Program-made: the position numbers and the translations under genes
Notes under the pieces: generated by a model
The model's database searches: none
What the model was told of the DNA's origin: nothing
What the model saw: the letters and a program-made list of their open reading frames with translations, nothing else
Source of the DNA: CAYWQB01 sp964460785
GTDB lineage: Bacteria; Chlamydiota; Chlamydiia; Chlamydiales; CAYWQB01
Reading direction: 5' to 3'
NCBI GenBank assembly: GCA_964460785.1
Contig: CAYWQB010000001.1
Location: forward strand, 728,935-792,934
DNA length: 64,000 bases
Shown here: piece by piece, positions 16,172-25,344 of the stretch
Layout: every line of letters starts with the position of its first letter
Position numbering within the stretch: position 1 is the first letter of the stretch

Positions 16172-16914
16172 TACTCACCTTTTTCAGCGTCTTGCTCTGA
16201 AGCCTGCTCAGGCTCTTTAGATCCATGATCCTCTTTCTTCTCTTTTTGAGAAGGCTCTTCCTCTAAAGCAGGAATTGGAGGAGGCTCTGGCAGCATATGC
16301 TTTGAGTAACCCAAAGATTCAGAAATGAGCGTATCAGGAGGAACTAGAAGCATAGAGCGCAATGCTTGCTTTTCATCACTTGGTTCTGCTTCTTCCTTAG
16401 GAGCTCCTTCAGCTACAGGCTCAGGCTTTTCTGCTTCAGAACCTTCTGGGGATTCTGTTTCAGCAGCTTTTTTCCCTGCTCCTGACTGATCTTTATCGCG
16501 GGAGCCTCTAGAGCGCCGGCGCTTAGGTCGCTTCTTTGCTTCTTTCTTTTTCTCTGGCTTACCTTCCTCTGCTGGCTTTTCTTCTTTTGAACTTGCAGAG
16601 GACTCCTCTTCCTTAGAAGAACGGAAAACAGCATCTCGTCCGCCACCGATCTTCACATTTTTTTCCAGAGAGACATGTTTGAGAGCCATTCTGGCCTCTT
16701 TAATCTCTATAACCTCAAAATCAGTTGCTGGCAGTAAGAAGCTTTTAGACCGCTCAATAGAGCGGAAAAAATATGCTGATCCGAATGAAACAATCTCCAA
16801 TGCATCAACAAAATATTCTTCTTGTCCCACTCCCTTGCTATTACGAACAGCAAGTTTGCAACCTTCTTTTGGGGTGAGGATAGATTCTATGATAGGTTCT
16901 CTTGTGAAATTCAC
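16171..16914 (-). CDS. Hypothetical protein with charged low-complexity region
   Basis: A 247-residue protein. Residues 1-~95 form a folded-looking domain (REPIIESILTPKEGCKLAVR, VDALEIVSFGSAYFFRSIER, FEVIEIKEARMALKH). Residues ~95-247 are very rich in Glu, Lys, Ser and Pro and include the basic cluster KKRPKRRRSRGSR, which could bind nucleic acid. The start is a GTG at 16914. It is coupled to the downstream zinc-ribbon gene. It lies behind gapA, where I recall that Chlamydia also has an uncharacterised gene, but I cannot assign homology. Function unknown. Confidence 0.65.
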   Translation of the reverse strand: MNFTREPIIESILTPKEGCKLAVRNSKGVGQEEYFVDALEIVSFGSAYFFRSIERSKSFLLPATDFEVIEIKEARMALKHVSLEKNVKIGGGRDAVFRSSKEEESSASSKEEKPAEEGKPEKKKEAKKRPKRRRSRGSRDKDQSGAGKKAAETESPEGSEAEKPEPVAEGAPKEEAEPSDEKQALRSMLLVPPDTLISESLGYSKHMLPEPPPIPALEEEPSQKEKKEDHGSKEPEQASEQDAEKGE

Positions 16915-16945
16915 TCATCAAAACCAATTTTAATATTTCGATATA

Positions 16946-16976
16946 AAGGGGAGCTCTAGAGAGCAGAACTCCCCTT
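16946..16976 (-). terminator. Hairpin downstream of gapA
   Basis: AAGGGGAG (16946-16953) and CTCCCCTT (16969-16976) give an 8-bp GC-rich stem, 60 bases behind the gapA stop codon and 32 bases before the GTG start of the next gene. A U-run is lacking, so it may be a weak terminator, an attenuator or an mRNA end stabiliser. Confidence 0.4.
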
Positions 16977-17039
16977 AAGGGGCTGAGGATAAGAAATCAA
17001 CTGATATAGTGCAAGATTCAAAGCTCGTCGAAGAACTAC

Positions 17040-18083
17040 CTAAACTTGACTCAGTTCATTTTTGGAATTAGCGGGCTTAGAGGACTGTGCATGCATATAG
17101 TTTGCTAAGTCTACTGTTCGGCAGGCATAGCCCATCTCATTATCATACCAAGAAACCAGCTTATAAAAGTGGTCATTCAAGGCAATTCCAGCTTCAGCAT
17201 CAAAGATAGAGGAAAAGTGAGATCCAATAAAATCAGAAGAAACAAGAGGCTCATCACAATAGCCTAAAAATCCTCGCATTGCTCCTTCTGAAGCAGACTT
17301 CATTGCTGCACAAATCTCCTCATAAGAGGTTGATTTACTAAGACGTACAGTTAAATCTACCACAGAAACATCTAGCGTTGGAACCCTAAAGGCCATACCA
17401 GTTAGCTTGCCTTGAATTTCTGGAAGGCAAAGCCCGACAGCTTTTGCAGCTCCCGTAGAAGCAGGAATAATATTGTGTCCAGCTCCTCGCCCTGCTCGGA
17501 AATCTTTTTTCGAGAATCCATCAACTGTTGGTTGGGTTGCTGTCACTGCATGAACCGTCGTCATCAGCCCTTCTTCAATGCCAAATGTATCAAGCAATAC
17601 TTTTACTACAGGAGCTAAGCAATTCGTGGTACATGATGCATTAGAAACAATCACATCCTCTTGAGGATTATACTGCGTATGGTTCACTCCCATCACAAAC
17701 GTGGGAATTTCCCGGCTCTTTGCAGGAGCTGTGACCAACACCCTACGAGCTCCAGCAGTTATATGCTTACTTGCACCTTCTGCATCACAAAATCGTCCTG
17801 TTGCTTCAATAACACAGTCAATATCTAGAGCTTTCCAAGGAAGTAAAGCAGGGTTTGGCTCTGAGAAAACGCGGATAGCTTCCCCATCAATCAACAACTC
17901 TTCGCCTTTTGTCTCCACTTTCTTAGGAAAAGTGCCATGTGTTGTATCATACTTTAGCAGATAAGCTAGGTTGTCTACAGGAGCCAGGTCATTGACTGCA
18001 ACGACAGTACAATTTTTATCTTCTGAGCAAAGACGCGCCACAAGCCGTCCGATTCGACCAAATCCATTGATAGCAATTCGCAT
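17040..18083 (-). CDS. gapA: Glyceraldehyde-3-phosphate dehydrogenase
   Basis: The glycolytic enzyme oxidising glyceraldehyde-3-phosphate with NAD and phosphate. 347 residues; Rossmann motif INGFGRIGRLVAR at the N-terminus, catalytic Cys151 in SNASCTTNC, HAVTATQPTVDG with the catalytic His, and SWYDNEMGYACR near the end. It stands behind the terminator of the rplQ operon, so it needs its own promoter. The order rpoA-rplQ-gapA is as in Chlamydia. Confidence 0.97.
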   Translation of the reverse strand: MRIAINGFGRIGRLVARLCSEDKNCTVVAVNDLAPVDNLAYLLKYDTTHGTFPKKVETKGEELLIDGEAIRVFSEPNPALLPWKALDIDCVIEATGRFCDAEGASKHITAGARRVLVTAPAKSREIPTFVMGVNHTQYNPQEDVIVSNASCTTNCLAPVVKVLLDTFGIEEGLMTTVHAVTATQPTVDGFSKKDFRAGRGAGHNIIPASTGAAKAVGLCLPEIQGKLTGMAFRVPTLDVSVVDLTVRLSKSTSYEEICAAMKSASEGAMRGFLGYCDEPLVSSDFIGSHFSSIFDAEAGIALNDHFYKLVSWYDNEMGYACRTVDLANYMHAQSSKPANSKNELSQV

Positions 18084-18152
18084 AAAACCCCTCTCTGTAA
18101 ATAAAAAAGATGAAGGCCGATCTTAGCGATTTTCCATCGTTTTGTAAACCCA

Positions 18153-18193
18153 ACAAAAAAAGCCGCTGCAAGCATTTAACTTACAACGGCTTT
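18153..18193 (-). terminator. Strong intrinsic terminator of the ribosomal protein/rpoA operon
   Basis: On the minus strand, AAAGCCGTTGTAAG (from 18193) pairs with CTTGCAGCGGCTTT (to 18159) as a 14-bp stem with two G-U pairs and a 7-base loop, followed by a T-run. It begins 29 bases behind the rplQ stop codon. This is the clearest rho-independent terminator in the window. Confidence 0.85.
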
Positions 18194-18221
18194 CTTTAAT
18201 CAGAAAAAAAAATTTCTAATC

Positions 18222-18650
18222 TTATTCAGCTAGATACTCTAGAACACAAAGGTCAGAAGCATCGCCTGCACGTGTACGTGTACGTGTAATGCGAGTATAT
18301 CCACCATTGCGCTCGCTAAACCGAGGGCCTAATACATCAAAAAGCTGACGAATAACCTTACGGTCATCGTTAAATACAGATTCATCACCTGCTTTTGCTT
18401 TTCTTTGCTCTTTAGGATCCAAGCGGTTGAAGCGAACCATCATTTTTGCAATTGCACGGCGACGGTCAGCAAGAGATTGTCCTTTTGCCCAAGTGATCAG
18501 ACGATCAGCATGGCGACGTAGTTCTTTTGCCTTAACCACGGTTGTCTCTATGCGGCCATGAACCACTAAAGACTTAAGCATATTCGCTACCATACAACGG
18601 CGATGTGAAGAGTTTCTACCTAGTTTTGCAGTATGTTTTTGGTGTCTCAT
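18222..18650 (-). CDS. rplQ: 50S ribosomal protein L17
   Basis: 142 residues; begins MRHQKHTAKLGRNSSHR, the standard L17 opening, and ends with YTRITRTRTRAGDASDL. L17 lies at the exit tunnel of the large subunit. It is the last gene of the operon, 18 bases behind rpoA and followed by the intrinsic terminator. Confidence 0.98.
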   Translation of the reverse strand: MRHQKHTAKLGRNSSHRRCMVANMLKSLVVHGRIETTVVKAKELRRHADRLITWAKGQSLADRRRAIAKMMVRFNRLDPKEQRKAKAGDESVFNDDRKVIRQLFDVLGPRFSERNGGYTRITRTRTRAGDASDLCVLEYLAE

Positions 18651-18668
18651 AATTCCGGCTCTTGGCAG

Positions 18669-19760
18669 TTAGACTTCTACGTTCTTTTTATTCTCTAGAT
18701 ATTCTCGGACTTTGTCTTCGATATTTTCTCTTGTAATCCCATAAGGGGCAAGATCCATACCAAAAGAAAGACCCATTTCGCTGAGTTTATCTTTGATCTC
18801 TAGCAGAGATTTTTTACCGAAGTTTCTAAACTTCAACATCTCAGCTTCTTGCATGATGACAAGTTCACCAATGGTGTCAATATTCGCTCCATTCAGACAA
18901 TTTGTCGAACGAACGGACAACTCAATCTCATTGATTCCAAGAGCTAGCTTACCTAGAATTTCTTCTAGTCCACTGGCTTCCTCATCTGTTCCTTCTTCAA
19001 AGCTCAACTCGCGAACTTCAAGATTTGCAAATACATCAAGTTGATTTTTGCAAGTCATTGCAGCAAACGCAAGTGCTTCTTCAGGGCTTACTCTTCCATC
19101 CGTAGTCACTTCAAGAACAAGTCGATCAAAGTCTGTATCTTGGCCTACACGTGTGTTTTCAACATAGTAGTTCACAAGACGTACAGGAGAAAACGCTGCA
19201 TCGATAACGATTTCATCCACAACTTTATCTTCTACTTCAATTCTTTCAGAAGGCACATAACCACGCCCTGTGTGAACACGCAGACGCACTTTACGCGTCA
19301 TAGGCTTGGTCACGGTGAACAGGTGTAGCTCAGGATTTAGGACCTCATAAAGAGGGCTTTTTACTAGATCTCCAAGAGTGACCTTGTACTGTCCATTTCC
19401 TTGCTTTAACAACTCATCTGTAATTTCAAGAGTATGCTCAAGCGTGTGCTTTTCTCTGCGAACAGCTCCTTCTTCGGGCTGAACACGACGCAGAAGGGCA
19501 CACTTGAAGTTCAGCACTACGTTCGTCATATCTTCGATAATCCCATCAACAGCCATAAACTCATGAGGGATTCCTTCGATCATGATAGAAACAATCGCTG
19601 AGGATTCAAGAGCACTAAGCATAAGGCGACGTAGGGAATTCCCTACAGTATGCCCCATTCCTCTCTCAAATGGTTCAGCAATAAATTTGGCAAACGTTGG
19701 GGAAGATTCCTCTACGATTACCTTTTCAGGCATTTCAAGCTTGCCATATACGACAGACAT
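18669..19760 (-). CDS. rpoA: RNA polymerase alpha subunit
   Basis: 363 residues. The N-terminal domain (residues ~1-230) for dimer formation and core assembly has ERGMGHTVGNSLRRLMLSAL; a linker of acidic residues leads to the C-terminal domain (~285-350) with LNGANIDTIGEL and FRNFGKKSLLEIKDKL, which contacts UP elements and activators. 19 bases separate it from rpsK. The usual rpsD between rpsK and rpoA is absent, as in Chlamydia. Confidence 0.98.
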   Translation of the reverse strand: MSVVYGKLEMPEKVIVEESSPTFAKFIAEPFERGMGHTVGNSLRRLMLSALESSAIVSIMIEGIPHEFMAVDGIIEDMTNVVLNFKCALLRRVQPEEGAVRREKHTLEHTLEITDELLKQGNGQYKVTLGDLVKSPLYEVLNPELHLFTVTKPMTRKVRLRVHTGRGYVPSERIEVEDKVVDEIVIDAAFSPVRLVNYYVENTRVGQDTDFDRLVLEVTTDGRVSPEEALAFAAMTCKNQLDVFANLEVRELSFEEGTDEEASGLEEILGKLALGINEIELSVRSTNCLNGANIDTIGELVIMQEAEMLKFRNFGKKSLLEIKDKLSEMGLSFGMDLAPYGITRENIEDKVREYLENKKNVEV

Positions 19761-19779
19761 CGTCTAACTCTCCTTTGGA

Positions 19780-20193
19780 TTATACTCTTCGTCTCTTCCT
19801 AGCGCGACAGCCATTATGAGGAATAGGCGTTTGGTCGCGAATGAGAGTAATGATCAGGCCTGAGCTTTGGATGCCACGTACTGCAGACTCTCGTCCAGCA
19901 CCAGGGCCTTTCAGATTCACTTCAACCTCTTTCATTCCCATAGACATAGCAACCTTTGCTGCGTCTTGAGCTGCTACAGTAGCAGCAAATGAGCTGGACT
20001 TTCTTGATCCAGAGAAATTTGCTTTTCCTGCAGAAGACCATGCAACTGCATTCCCTGCAGGGTCTGTGATTGTGATGATCGTATTATTGAAAGTTGCTTT
20101 TACATGAACAACTCCAGAAGAAACGATACGCTGCTGCTTTTTTTTGCCTTTAGCAGTCACTTTTTTATTTTGAGTCGATGTTGTTTTAGCCAA
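19780..20193 (-). CDS. rpsK: 30S ribosomal protein S11
   Basis: 137 residues with a Lys-rich N-terminus, then VHVKATFNNTIITITD, GPGAGRESAVRGIQ and the C-terminal PIPHNGCRARKRRRV, all typical of S11, which helps form the platform of the small subunit. Spaced 17 bases from rpsM. Confidence 0.98.
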   Translation of the reverse strand: MAKTTSTQNKKVTAKGKKKQQRIVSSGVVHVKATFNNTIITITDPAGNAVAWSSAGKANFSGSRKSSSFAATVAAQDAAKVAMSMGMKEVEVNLKGPGAGRESAVRGIQSSGLIITLIRDQTPIPHNGCRARKRRRV

Positions 20194-20210
20194 CGTCAGT
20201 TCTCCTTAAA

Positions 20211-20579
20211 TTACTTCTTCTTGTTCGCAACAGTTTTCTTTTTCCCTTTTCGAGTTCGGGCATTAGTACTAGTCCTTTGTCCACGAACAGGAAGCCCCAT
20301 GCGGTGTCTAAGACCCCGGTAAGAGTGAATACTGATCAAGCGTTTGATATCGTTTTGAACCTTTCTGCGAAGGTCCCCTTCAACTACATAGTTTCCCTGT
20401 AAAAAAGCATTAAGCTCAGCGACTTCTTTTTCAGTCAAACGCTCACTTTTCATGTTGGGATCAAGCTTAAGCTGCTCTATAACCTGTCGTGATAGTGTGC
20501 GCCCGATGCCATATAAGTAAGTCAATGCAACTTCTAGTCGCTTATTTCCAGGAATATCTCGTCCAATAATGCGTGGCAT
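20211..20579 (-). CDS. rpsM: 30S ribosomal protein S13
   Basis: 122 residues; MPRIIGRDIPGNKRLEVAL, YLYGIGRTLS and RGLRHRMGLPVRGQRTSTNA are the S13 signatures. It sits in the head of the small subunit near the tRNA sites. The gap of 98 bases to secY upstream lacks adk, map, infA and rpmJ, which many bacteria have here. Confidence 0.98.
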   Translation of the reverse strand: MPRIIGRDIPGNKRLEVALTYLYGIGRTLSRQVIEQLKLDPNMKSERLTEKEVAELNAFLQGNYVVEGDLRRKVQNDIKRLISIHSYRGLRHRMGLPVRGQRTSTNARTRKGKKKTVANKKK

Positions 20580-20677
20580 GAACTCTCCTCGAGAATTTCT
20601 CTAATTTAGGTTGCAATAGTTTACCAAAGTCCAAAATTAATCCGCAAAGAGATCTTAGAGTTTCGTAAGAAACCAGA

Positions 20678-22048
20678 CTAACGACCTCTTACTTTCCCTC
20701 GTTTCATGAAGCCATCATAGCGCTTCATGAGAAGGTGTGACTCCATCTGCTTCATTGTATCTAAGCAAACCCCAACAAGGATTAGCAATGAAGTTCCACC
20801 AAAAAAATAACTTATGCTTTGTCCAACTCCGAGAAAACGATTCACTATCGTTGGAAGAATTGCAATGAGAGCAAGGGAAATCGCTCCTAACAGAGTAATT
20901 CGGCTCATTGTCTTTTCTAAATAATCTTGTGTAGGCTTTCCCTGCTTAATCCCTGGAATGAATGCTCCATTTTTCTTCATATCAGAGGCGATTTGCTCAG
21001 GATGAAACTGCGTAGCTGTCCAGAAGTATGTAAAGAAGAGAATCAATAGGACATAAAAGACAGTGTGAAAGCTAGAGTCATAAGTCAGAAGGTTAGCAAT
21101 CTTTGTTAAGAATCCTCCATCTCCCAAAAAGCGAGCAATCGTAGCTGGGAACATAAGAACAGAAGAGGCAAAAATCACAGGGATTACGCCTGCATAGTTT
21201 AACTTTAAAGGGATAAAGGAGTTTCCCCCTTGAACCTCTCGTCGTCCTACAACACGTCGTGCATACTGTACAGGAATTTTTCTTTGTCCTTGAATAATCA
21301 ATATTGTTCCAACAATGACTAAAACAAATACGCCGGCAAGAACGATCAAAGAAGAAAAGCTTAATTGCCCTGCTTCCTGTGAATCCAAGTTTAACTGCTG
21401 GATAATTGATCCGAAAGCACTTGGAATAGAGGAAAGAATACCAAGTGTGATGATCAAGCTGATGCCATTACCTATACCGCGCTCTGTAATCTGCTCTCCC
21501 ACCCACATTAGGAAAAGGGTACCTGTTGTCATTGTTGCAATTACAACAAGGTAGAAAAACCAAGGCACTCCCATAATCTGGAACCGAGATACCTCTTGTA
21601 CAACGATTCCTGGAAGCTCGTAGTTCATTTGAATTGCAAACCTAGCTAATAGACCAGCTTGGAAGAAGGTTAAAAGTAGAGTTAGGATTCTTGTCCACTG
21701 AGTGATTTTCTTTCTTCCAACTACTGGATTTTCTCGCATTTCCCTTTGTAGAGAGGGGAGTAAAGCCATCCCAAGCTGCAAGAGAATAGAAGCGGAAATA
21801 TAGGGGACGATCCCAAGGGCTATGACCGTCATTTGAGCAAAGGCCCCACCGGAAAAGACATCGACCATTTGGAAGAGGTTTTGGCCCCCTCCGGTCATTT
21901 GTCTAAAGTACTGGACAGCTAAGTCTCCATTAATACCAGGAACAGGAATAAAGACCCCAATGCGGCATACAGCCAGCATGATTAGGGTAAAAAAAATTTT
22001 GCTTCTCAGCTCAGGTATACGAAAAATCTTAACCAATCCTTCCATCAC
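20678..22048 (-). CDS. secY: Preprotein translocase subunit SecY
   Basis: 456 residues with ten membrane segments. Recognised by IFFTLIMLAVCRIGVFIPVPG at segment 1, TERGIGNGISLII, and the cytoplasmic VVGRREVQGGNSFIPLKLNYAGVIPVIFA split across loops 8-9. SecY is the channel for export of unfolded proteins into and across the inner membrane. Start at ATG 22048; a second Met follows directly. It lies 30 bases behind rplO. Confidence 0.97.
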   Translation of the reverse strand: MMEGLVKIFRIPELRSKIFFTLIMLAVCRIGVFIPVPGINGDLAVQYFRQMTGGGQNLFQMVDVFSGGAFAQMTVIALGIVPYISASILLQLGMALLPSLQREMRENPVVGRKKITQWTRILTLLLTFFQAGLLARFAIQMNYELPGIVVQEVSRFQIMGVPWFFYLVVIATMTTGTLFLMWVGEQITERGIGNGISLIITLGILSSIPSAFGSIIQQLNLDSQEAGQLSFSSLIVLAGVFVLVIVGTILIIQGQRKIPVQYARRVVGRREVQGGNSFIPLKLNYAGVIPVIFASSVLMFPATIARFLGDGGFLTKIANLLTYDSSFHTVFYVLLILFFTYFWTATQFHPEQIASDMKKNGAFIPGIKQGKPTQDYLEKTMSRITLLGAISLALIAILPTIVNRFLGVGQSISYFFGGTSLLILVGVCLDTMKQMESHLLMKRYDGFMKRGKVRGR

Positions 22049-22078
22049 TATGGGGCCCCTACCCTTTACTAGATCTAA

Positions 22079-22528
22079 TTAGACAAGCTTTAGCTCAGAT
22101 CCAGCCTTCTCAATCTTCTGCTGAGCAGAAGCTGAAACAGCTGAAACCTCAAACGTAAGCTTCTTTGTAATCTCGCCTTCTCCAAGAACCTTCACGAAGG
22201 TAACAGCTCCAGAGACAACTCCTTTGCTCTTTAGAGATTCAAGATTAACAGTTTCTCCATCCTCGAAGATCTTTTCAATGAGATTCAAGTTAATAGAGAA
22301 CTGAGGCTGCTGAAAACGTCCACGAGTGAAGCCTCGGATCGGCATTTTCATGTACATAGGAAGCTGACCACCCTCTTTGCCCAGTCTACGCTTGTAGCCA
22401 GAGCGAGAGCCATCACCCTTTTGTCCACGACCTGAAGTTTTTCCAAGTCCTGAACCAGATCCACGACCTACGCGCTTAGACGCATGACTCTTTCGGGAAG
22501 AATTTTTCAGATTTGACAAATTTGTCAT
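22079..22528 (-). CDS. rplO: 50S ribosomal protein L15
   Basis: 149 residues; MTNLSNLKNSSRKSHASKR, then the Gly/Arg-rich VGRGSGSGLGKTSGRGQKG and the IRGFTRGRFQQPQ region of L15. Start at ATG 22528, overlapping the rpsE stop as ATGA with GAGAGG before it. The rpmD (L30) gene common between rpsE and rplO is absent. Confidence 0.97.
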   Translation of the reverse strand: MTNLSNLKNSSRKSHASKRVGRGSGSGLGKTSGRGQKGDGSRSGYKRRLGKEGGQLPMYMKMPIRGFTRGRFQQPQFSINLNLIEKIFEDGETVNLESLKSKGVVSGAVTFVKVLGEGEITKKLTFEVSAVSASAQQKIEKAGSELKLV

Positions 22529-23031
22529 GATGCTAAGCCTCTCAACTTTTGACACTCTTTTCTGTTTCTCAGGCTTTCAAGCGCTTTAAACGTAGCTCGC
22601 ACCTGGTTGATTGGGTTGTTAGAGCCCAAGCTTTTTGCCACAATATCTTTTACTCCTGCAGCTTCTAGAACTGAACGAATTCTAGATCCAGCAATGACTC
22701 CTGTCCCTGCAGGTGCAGGCTTAAGTAGCACACGTGCTCCATCCCAATCGACAACAATCTCATGAGGAATGGTATCTCCATCTTGCTCAAAAGTGATCAA
22801 ATCACGGCGAGCAAGTTCACCACCTTTTTTGATCGCATCAGAGAGCTCATTTGCCTTAGCAAAGCCAAAACCAACTCGACCTTTCTTATCTCCAACAAGA
22901 ATTAGAGCAGAAAAGCTGAATTTTCGGCCTCCCTTCAAGACCTTTGTACAACGGTTTACGAAGAGAACCTTTTCATCAAACTCTGAGCTTTCTTGCTTAC
23001 GGCTATTTTTTTCTTTCTCTTGCTTTGTCAT
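22525..23031 (-). CDS. rpsE: 30S ribosomal protein S5
   Basis: 168 residues; KVLKGGRKFSFSALILVGD, GRVGFGFAKANELSDAIKKG and GTGVIAGSRIRSVLEAAGV are S5 hallmarks. S5 affects decoding accuracy. It overlaps rplO by 4 bases and starts 18 bases after rplR. Confidence 0.98.
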   Translation of the reverse strand: MTKQEKEKNSRKQESSEFDEKVLFVNRCTKVLKGGRKFSFSALILVGDKKGRVGFGFAKANELSDAIKKGGELARRDLITFEQDGDTIPHEIVVDWDGARVLLKPAPAGTGVIAGSRIRSVLEAAGVKDIVAKSLGSNNPINQVRATFKALESLRNRKECQKLRGLAS

Positions 23032-23049
23032 AATCTCCTCAGATCAGCT

Positions 23050-23421
23050 CTAAAACTTAAGGCCAGCTTCTCTTGCTGCATCGGCTAGAGTTGCCAACAC
23101 ACCATGATACTTCCATTGGCCACGATCAAATACGATCTCCTTCACTCCCTTATCGAGAGCAGCTTTTGCAAGCCGCTTACCAAGCTCTGCAGCTGTCTTT
23201 TGGTTTTTCTTCACCAAGCCATCACTTTTCATTTCTTTTGAAATGGTAGAAAGGCTTGCGATTGTCAAACCTTGCTCATCATCAATGATTTGAGCATGCA
23301 GGTGCGAGTTTGATTTGATTACACTAAGGCGAGGCTTAGCAGTAGTCCCACGCACACGCTTACGAATACGAAAGCCTCTGCGGGTCGCACGTTTACAAGT
23401 TTTAAGTACAGTTGTATCCAT
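23050..23421 (-). CDS. rplR: 50S ribosomal protein L18
   Basis: 123 residues; RRGFRIRKRVRGTTAKPRLSV near the start, SNSHLHAQIIDDEQG and FDRGQWKYHGVLATLADAAR at the end are L18 motifs. The protein binds 5S rRNA. It starts 8 bases behind rplF. Confidence 0.97.
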   Translation of the reverse strand: MDTTVLKTCKRATRRGFRIRKRVRGTTAKPRLSVIKSNSHLHAQIIDDEQGLTIASLSTISKEMKSDGLVKKNQKTAAELGKRLAKAALDKGVKEIVFDRGQWKYHGVLATLADAAREAGLKF

Positions 23422-23429
23422 TTTATACC

Positions 23430-23969
23430 CTATTTACCACTCGACTTACCGGCTTTGCGACGGATATATTCATCTTTGTATCGAATGCCTTTACCTTTGT
23501 AAGGCTCAGGCTTACGCTTAGAGCGAACAAAAGCTGCGAACTGACCAACTTTTTGCTTATCAGCTCCACTAACAACCACATTAACACCCTTTTCCACAGC
23601 AACTTCAAGACCTGCTGGGATCTCGCATTTGCACTGATGGGAAAAGCCGATGTTGAGTACAAGCTCATTAGCTTGAACAGCTGCTCGGAAACCGACACCT
23701 TCTAAAACAAGCTCTTTTTTAAAGCCTTCTGTTGTTCCAATCACCATGTTGTTGATTAAAGAACGAAACAGGCCTAAGAAAGGACGGAGGTCATCTTTGC
23801 TTTCATCATAGGTCAGAGTAACGATGTTATCCGCTACATTTACAGTAATTCCAGGAAGAACTTCTTGCTCTAAAGTGTCTTTAGGTCCTTTTACATGAAC
23901 GACCTGACCAACGACTTTGACTTCAACACCTTTAGGAATTGTTATGGGCTGCTTACCAATACGAGACAT
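23430..23969 (-). CDS. rplF: 50S ribosomal protein L6
   Basis: 179 residues; MSRIGKQPITIPKGVEV at the start and RKPEPYKGKGIRYKDEYIRR at the end are diagnostic. L6 lies near the factor-binding site of the large subunit. 18 bases behind rpsH. Confidence 0.98.
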   Translation of the reverse strand: MSRIGKQPITIPKGVEVKVVGQVVHVKGPKDTLEQEVLPGITVNVADNIVTLTYDESKDDLRPFLGLFRSLINNMVIGTTEGFKKELVLEGVGFRAAVQANELVLNIGFSHQCKCEIPAGLEVAVEKGVNVVVSGADKQKVGQFAAFVRSKRKPEPYKGKGIRYKDEYIRRKAGKSSGK

Positions 23970-23987
23970 TTCTACTTACCTTCTCTA

Positions 23988-24380
23988 TTACCAGATATAA
24001 CAGAGGACTTCGCCCCCAACATTTTGCTTCCGCGCTTCAGAACCGGTCATAACCCCTTTCGATGTGGTCAGAAGGGAAACACCAAGTCCACGGAAAACAT
24101 AAGGGATCTTATCGTTCCCTACATATCTTCGCACTCCAGGACGAGAAATACGGCGCAATCCCTTGATTACTGGCTCACGTTTTTTGTTATACTTGAGATA
24201 GACTCGAATTGATCGCTCATCTTCACTTGCTTCAAAAGACTCTACAAAGCCCTCTTTCTGCATTACCTCAAGCATTGCCTTTACAAGCTTTGAGTAAAGA
24301 ACTGTAGTATAGCGATGCTTTGCCATCTGCGCATTCCGCACACGTGTGAGAAAGTCCGCTACGGTATCATTCATTGACAT
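23988..24380 (-). CDS. rpsH: 30S ribosomal protein S8
   Basis: 130 residues; VADFLTRVRNAQMAKH and GLRRISRPGVRRYVG and GVMTGSEARKQNVGGEVLC are S8 motifs; S8 binds the central domain of 16S rRNA. AAGGAG lies about 8 bases before the ATG. The rpsN gene often found between rplE and rpsH is missing here, as in Chlamydia. Confidence 0.98.
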   Translation of the reverse strand: MSMNDTVADFLTRVRNAQMAKHRYTTVLYSKLVKAMLEVMQKEGFVESFEASEDERSIRVYLKYNKKREPVIKGLRRISRPGVRRYVGNDKIPYVFRGLGVSLLTTSKGVMTGSEARKQNVGGEVLCYIW

Positions 24381-24398
24381 GTCATAAACTCCTTATGC

Positions 24399-24941
24399 TC
24401 ACGATGCGCGCTTGAATGGTAGTCCCAAGCACTCAAGAAGCTCAAATGCTTCATCATTCGTATTTGCAGTTGTCACAAAAGTAATATTCATTCCTTGGGA
24501 TCTTTTGACTGAGTCAAGATCAATCTCAGGGAACATCTGCTGATCATCTAAACCGATTGTCACGTTTCCGTTGCCATCACCTTTTTTATCAAATCCTCTA
24601 AAGTCGCGGATTCGAGGTGAAACAATGTGAAAAAAGCGTGTCATGAAATCATACATGCGCTTTCCACGCAAGGTAACCTTTAGTCCTAAGGTTTGCCCTT
24701 CACGCAGCTTAAAGTTCGCAATAGATTTCCGAGCTTTTGTTTCAACAGGCTTTTGGCCAGTTAACAAAGCAAGCTCATTCTTCGCATCTTCGATGGAATT
24801 TTTATCTTTTGTGATTGCTGCTATTCCCATGTTCACAACAATTTTTGTGACATTAGGAATCTGCATTACATTTTCATATCCAAACTTATCTTTTAGCTTG
24901 GGCTTGATTTCTGTGTGGTACTGTTGTTTCAAATTCTGCAT
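24399..24941 (-). CDS. rplE: 50S ribosomal protein L5
   Basis: 180 residues; MQIPNVTKIVVNMGI, PVETKARKSIANFKLREG and FRGFDKKGDGNGNVTIG are typical of L5, which contacts 5S rRNA and the P-site tRNA. 7 bases behind rplX. Confidence 0.98.
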   Translation of the reverse strand: MQNLKQQYHTEIKPKLKDKFGYENVMQIPNVTKIVVNMGIAAITKDKNSIEDAKNELALLTGQKPVETKARKSIANFKLREGQTLGLKVTLRGKRMYDFMTRFFHIVSPRIRDFRGFDKKGDGNGNVTIGLDDQQMFPEIDLDSVKRSQGMNITFVTTANTNDEAFELLECLGLPFKRAS

Positions 24942-24948
24942 GATTATC

Positions 24949-25326
24949 CTACACCGCTGTCTTACCGAGGGATCGGTGAACCACCTCTTTGTTGTCCTTA
25001 AGATAGCAAAGGTTTTTCGCTCCGCTTTCTTCTAGTTTCACAAAAAGGCTCACTTGGCTTCCAGCTTCATCACAAATAGAAACATTTGATGCGTGGATAG
25101 GCGCTTCCATTTCTAGAATACGTCCCTTAGGAGCCTCTTCACTTTTCTTGACAGTTTTCTTTCGAAGGTTTAACCCTTCGACAACTACATGAGTTGCTGT
25201 ACGAGTGAGCACTTTTCCTGTTTTGCCAGCATCATTTCCTGTTAAAACAATGACTTGATCGCCTTCACGAACCCACTTGTTTTGTAAGCTCTGCTTTTTC
25301 AGATGCAATCTCTTATACTTTTTCAT
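24949..25326 (-). CDS. rplX: 50S ribosomal protein L24
   Basis: 125 residues; WVREGDQVIVLTGNDAGKTG (the KOW-like motif) and VVEGLNLRKKTVK, EMEAPIHASNV identify L24, an early assembly protein. 18 bases behind rplN. Confidence 0.96.
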   Translation of the reverse strand: MKKYKRLHLKKQSLQNKWVREGDQVIVLTGNDAGKTGKVLTRTATHVVVEGLNLRKKTVKKSEEAPKGRILEMEAPIHASNVSICDEAGSQVSLFVKLEESGAKNLCYLKDNKEVVHRSLGKTAV

Positions 25327-25344
25327 ATCTCATTTCCCTCAGCG

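Noticed and set aside
22769..23705. Plus-strand open frames in the ribosomal cluster
   Set aside because: They are shadows of highly conserved minus-strand ribosomal genes, with no domain or ribosome site.
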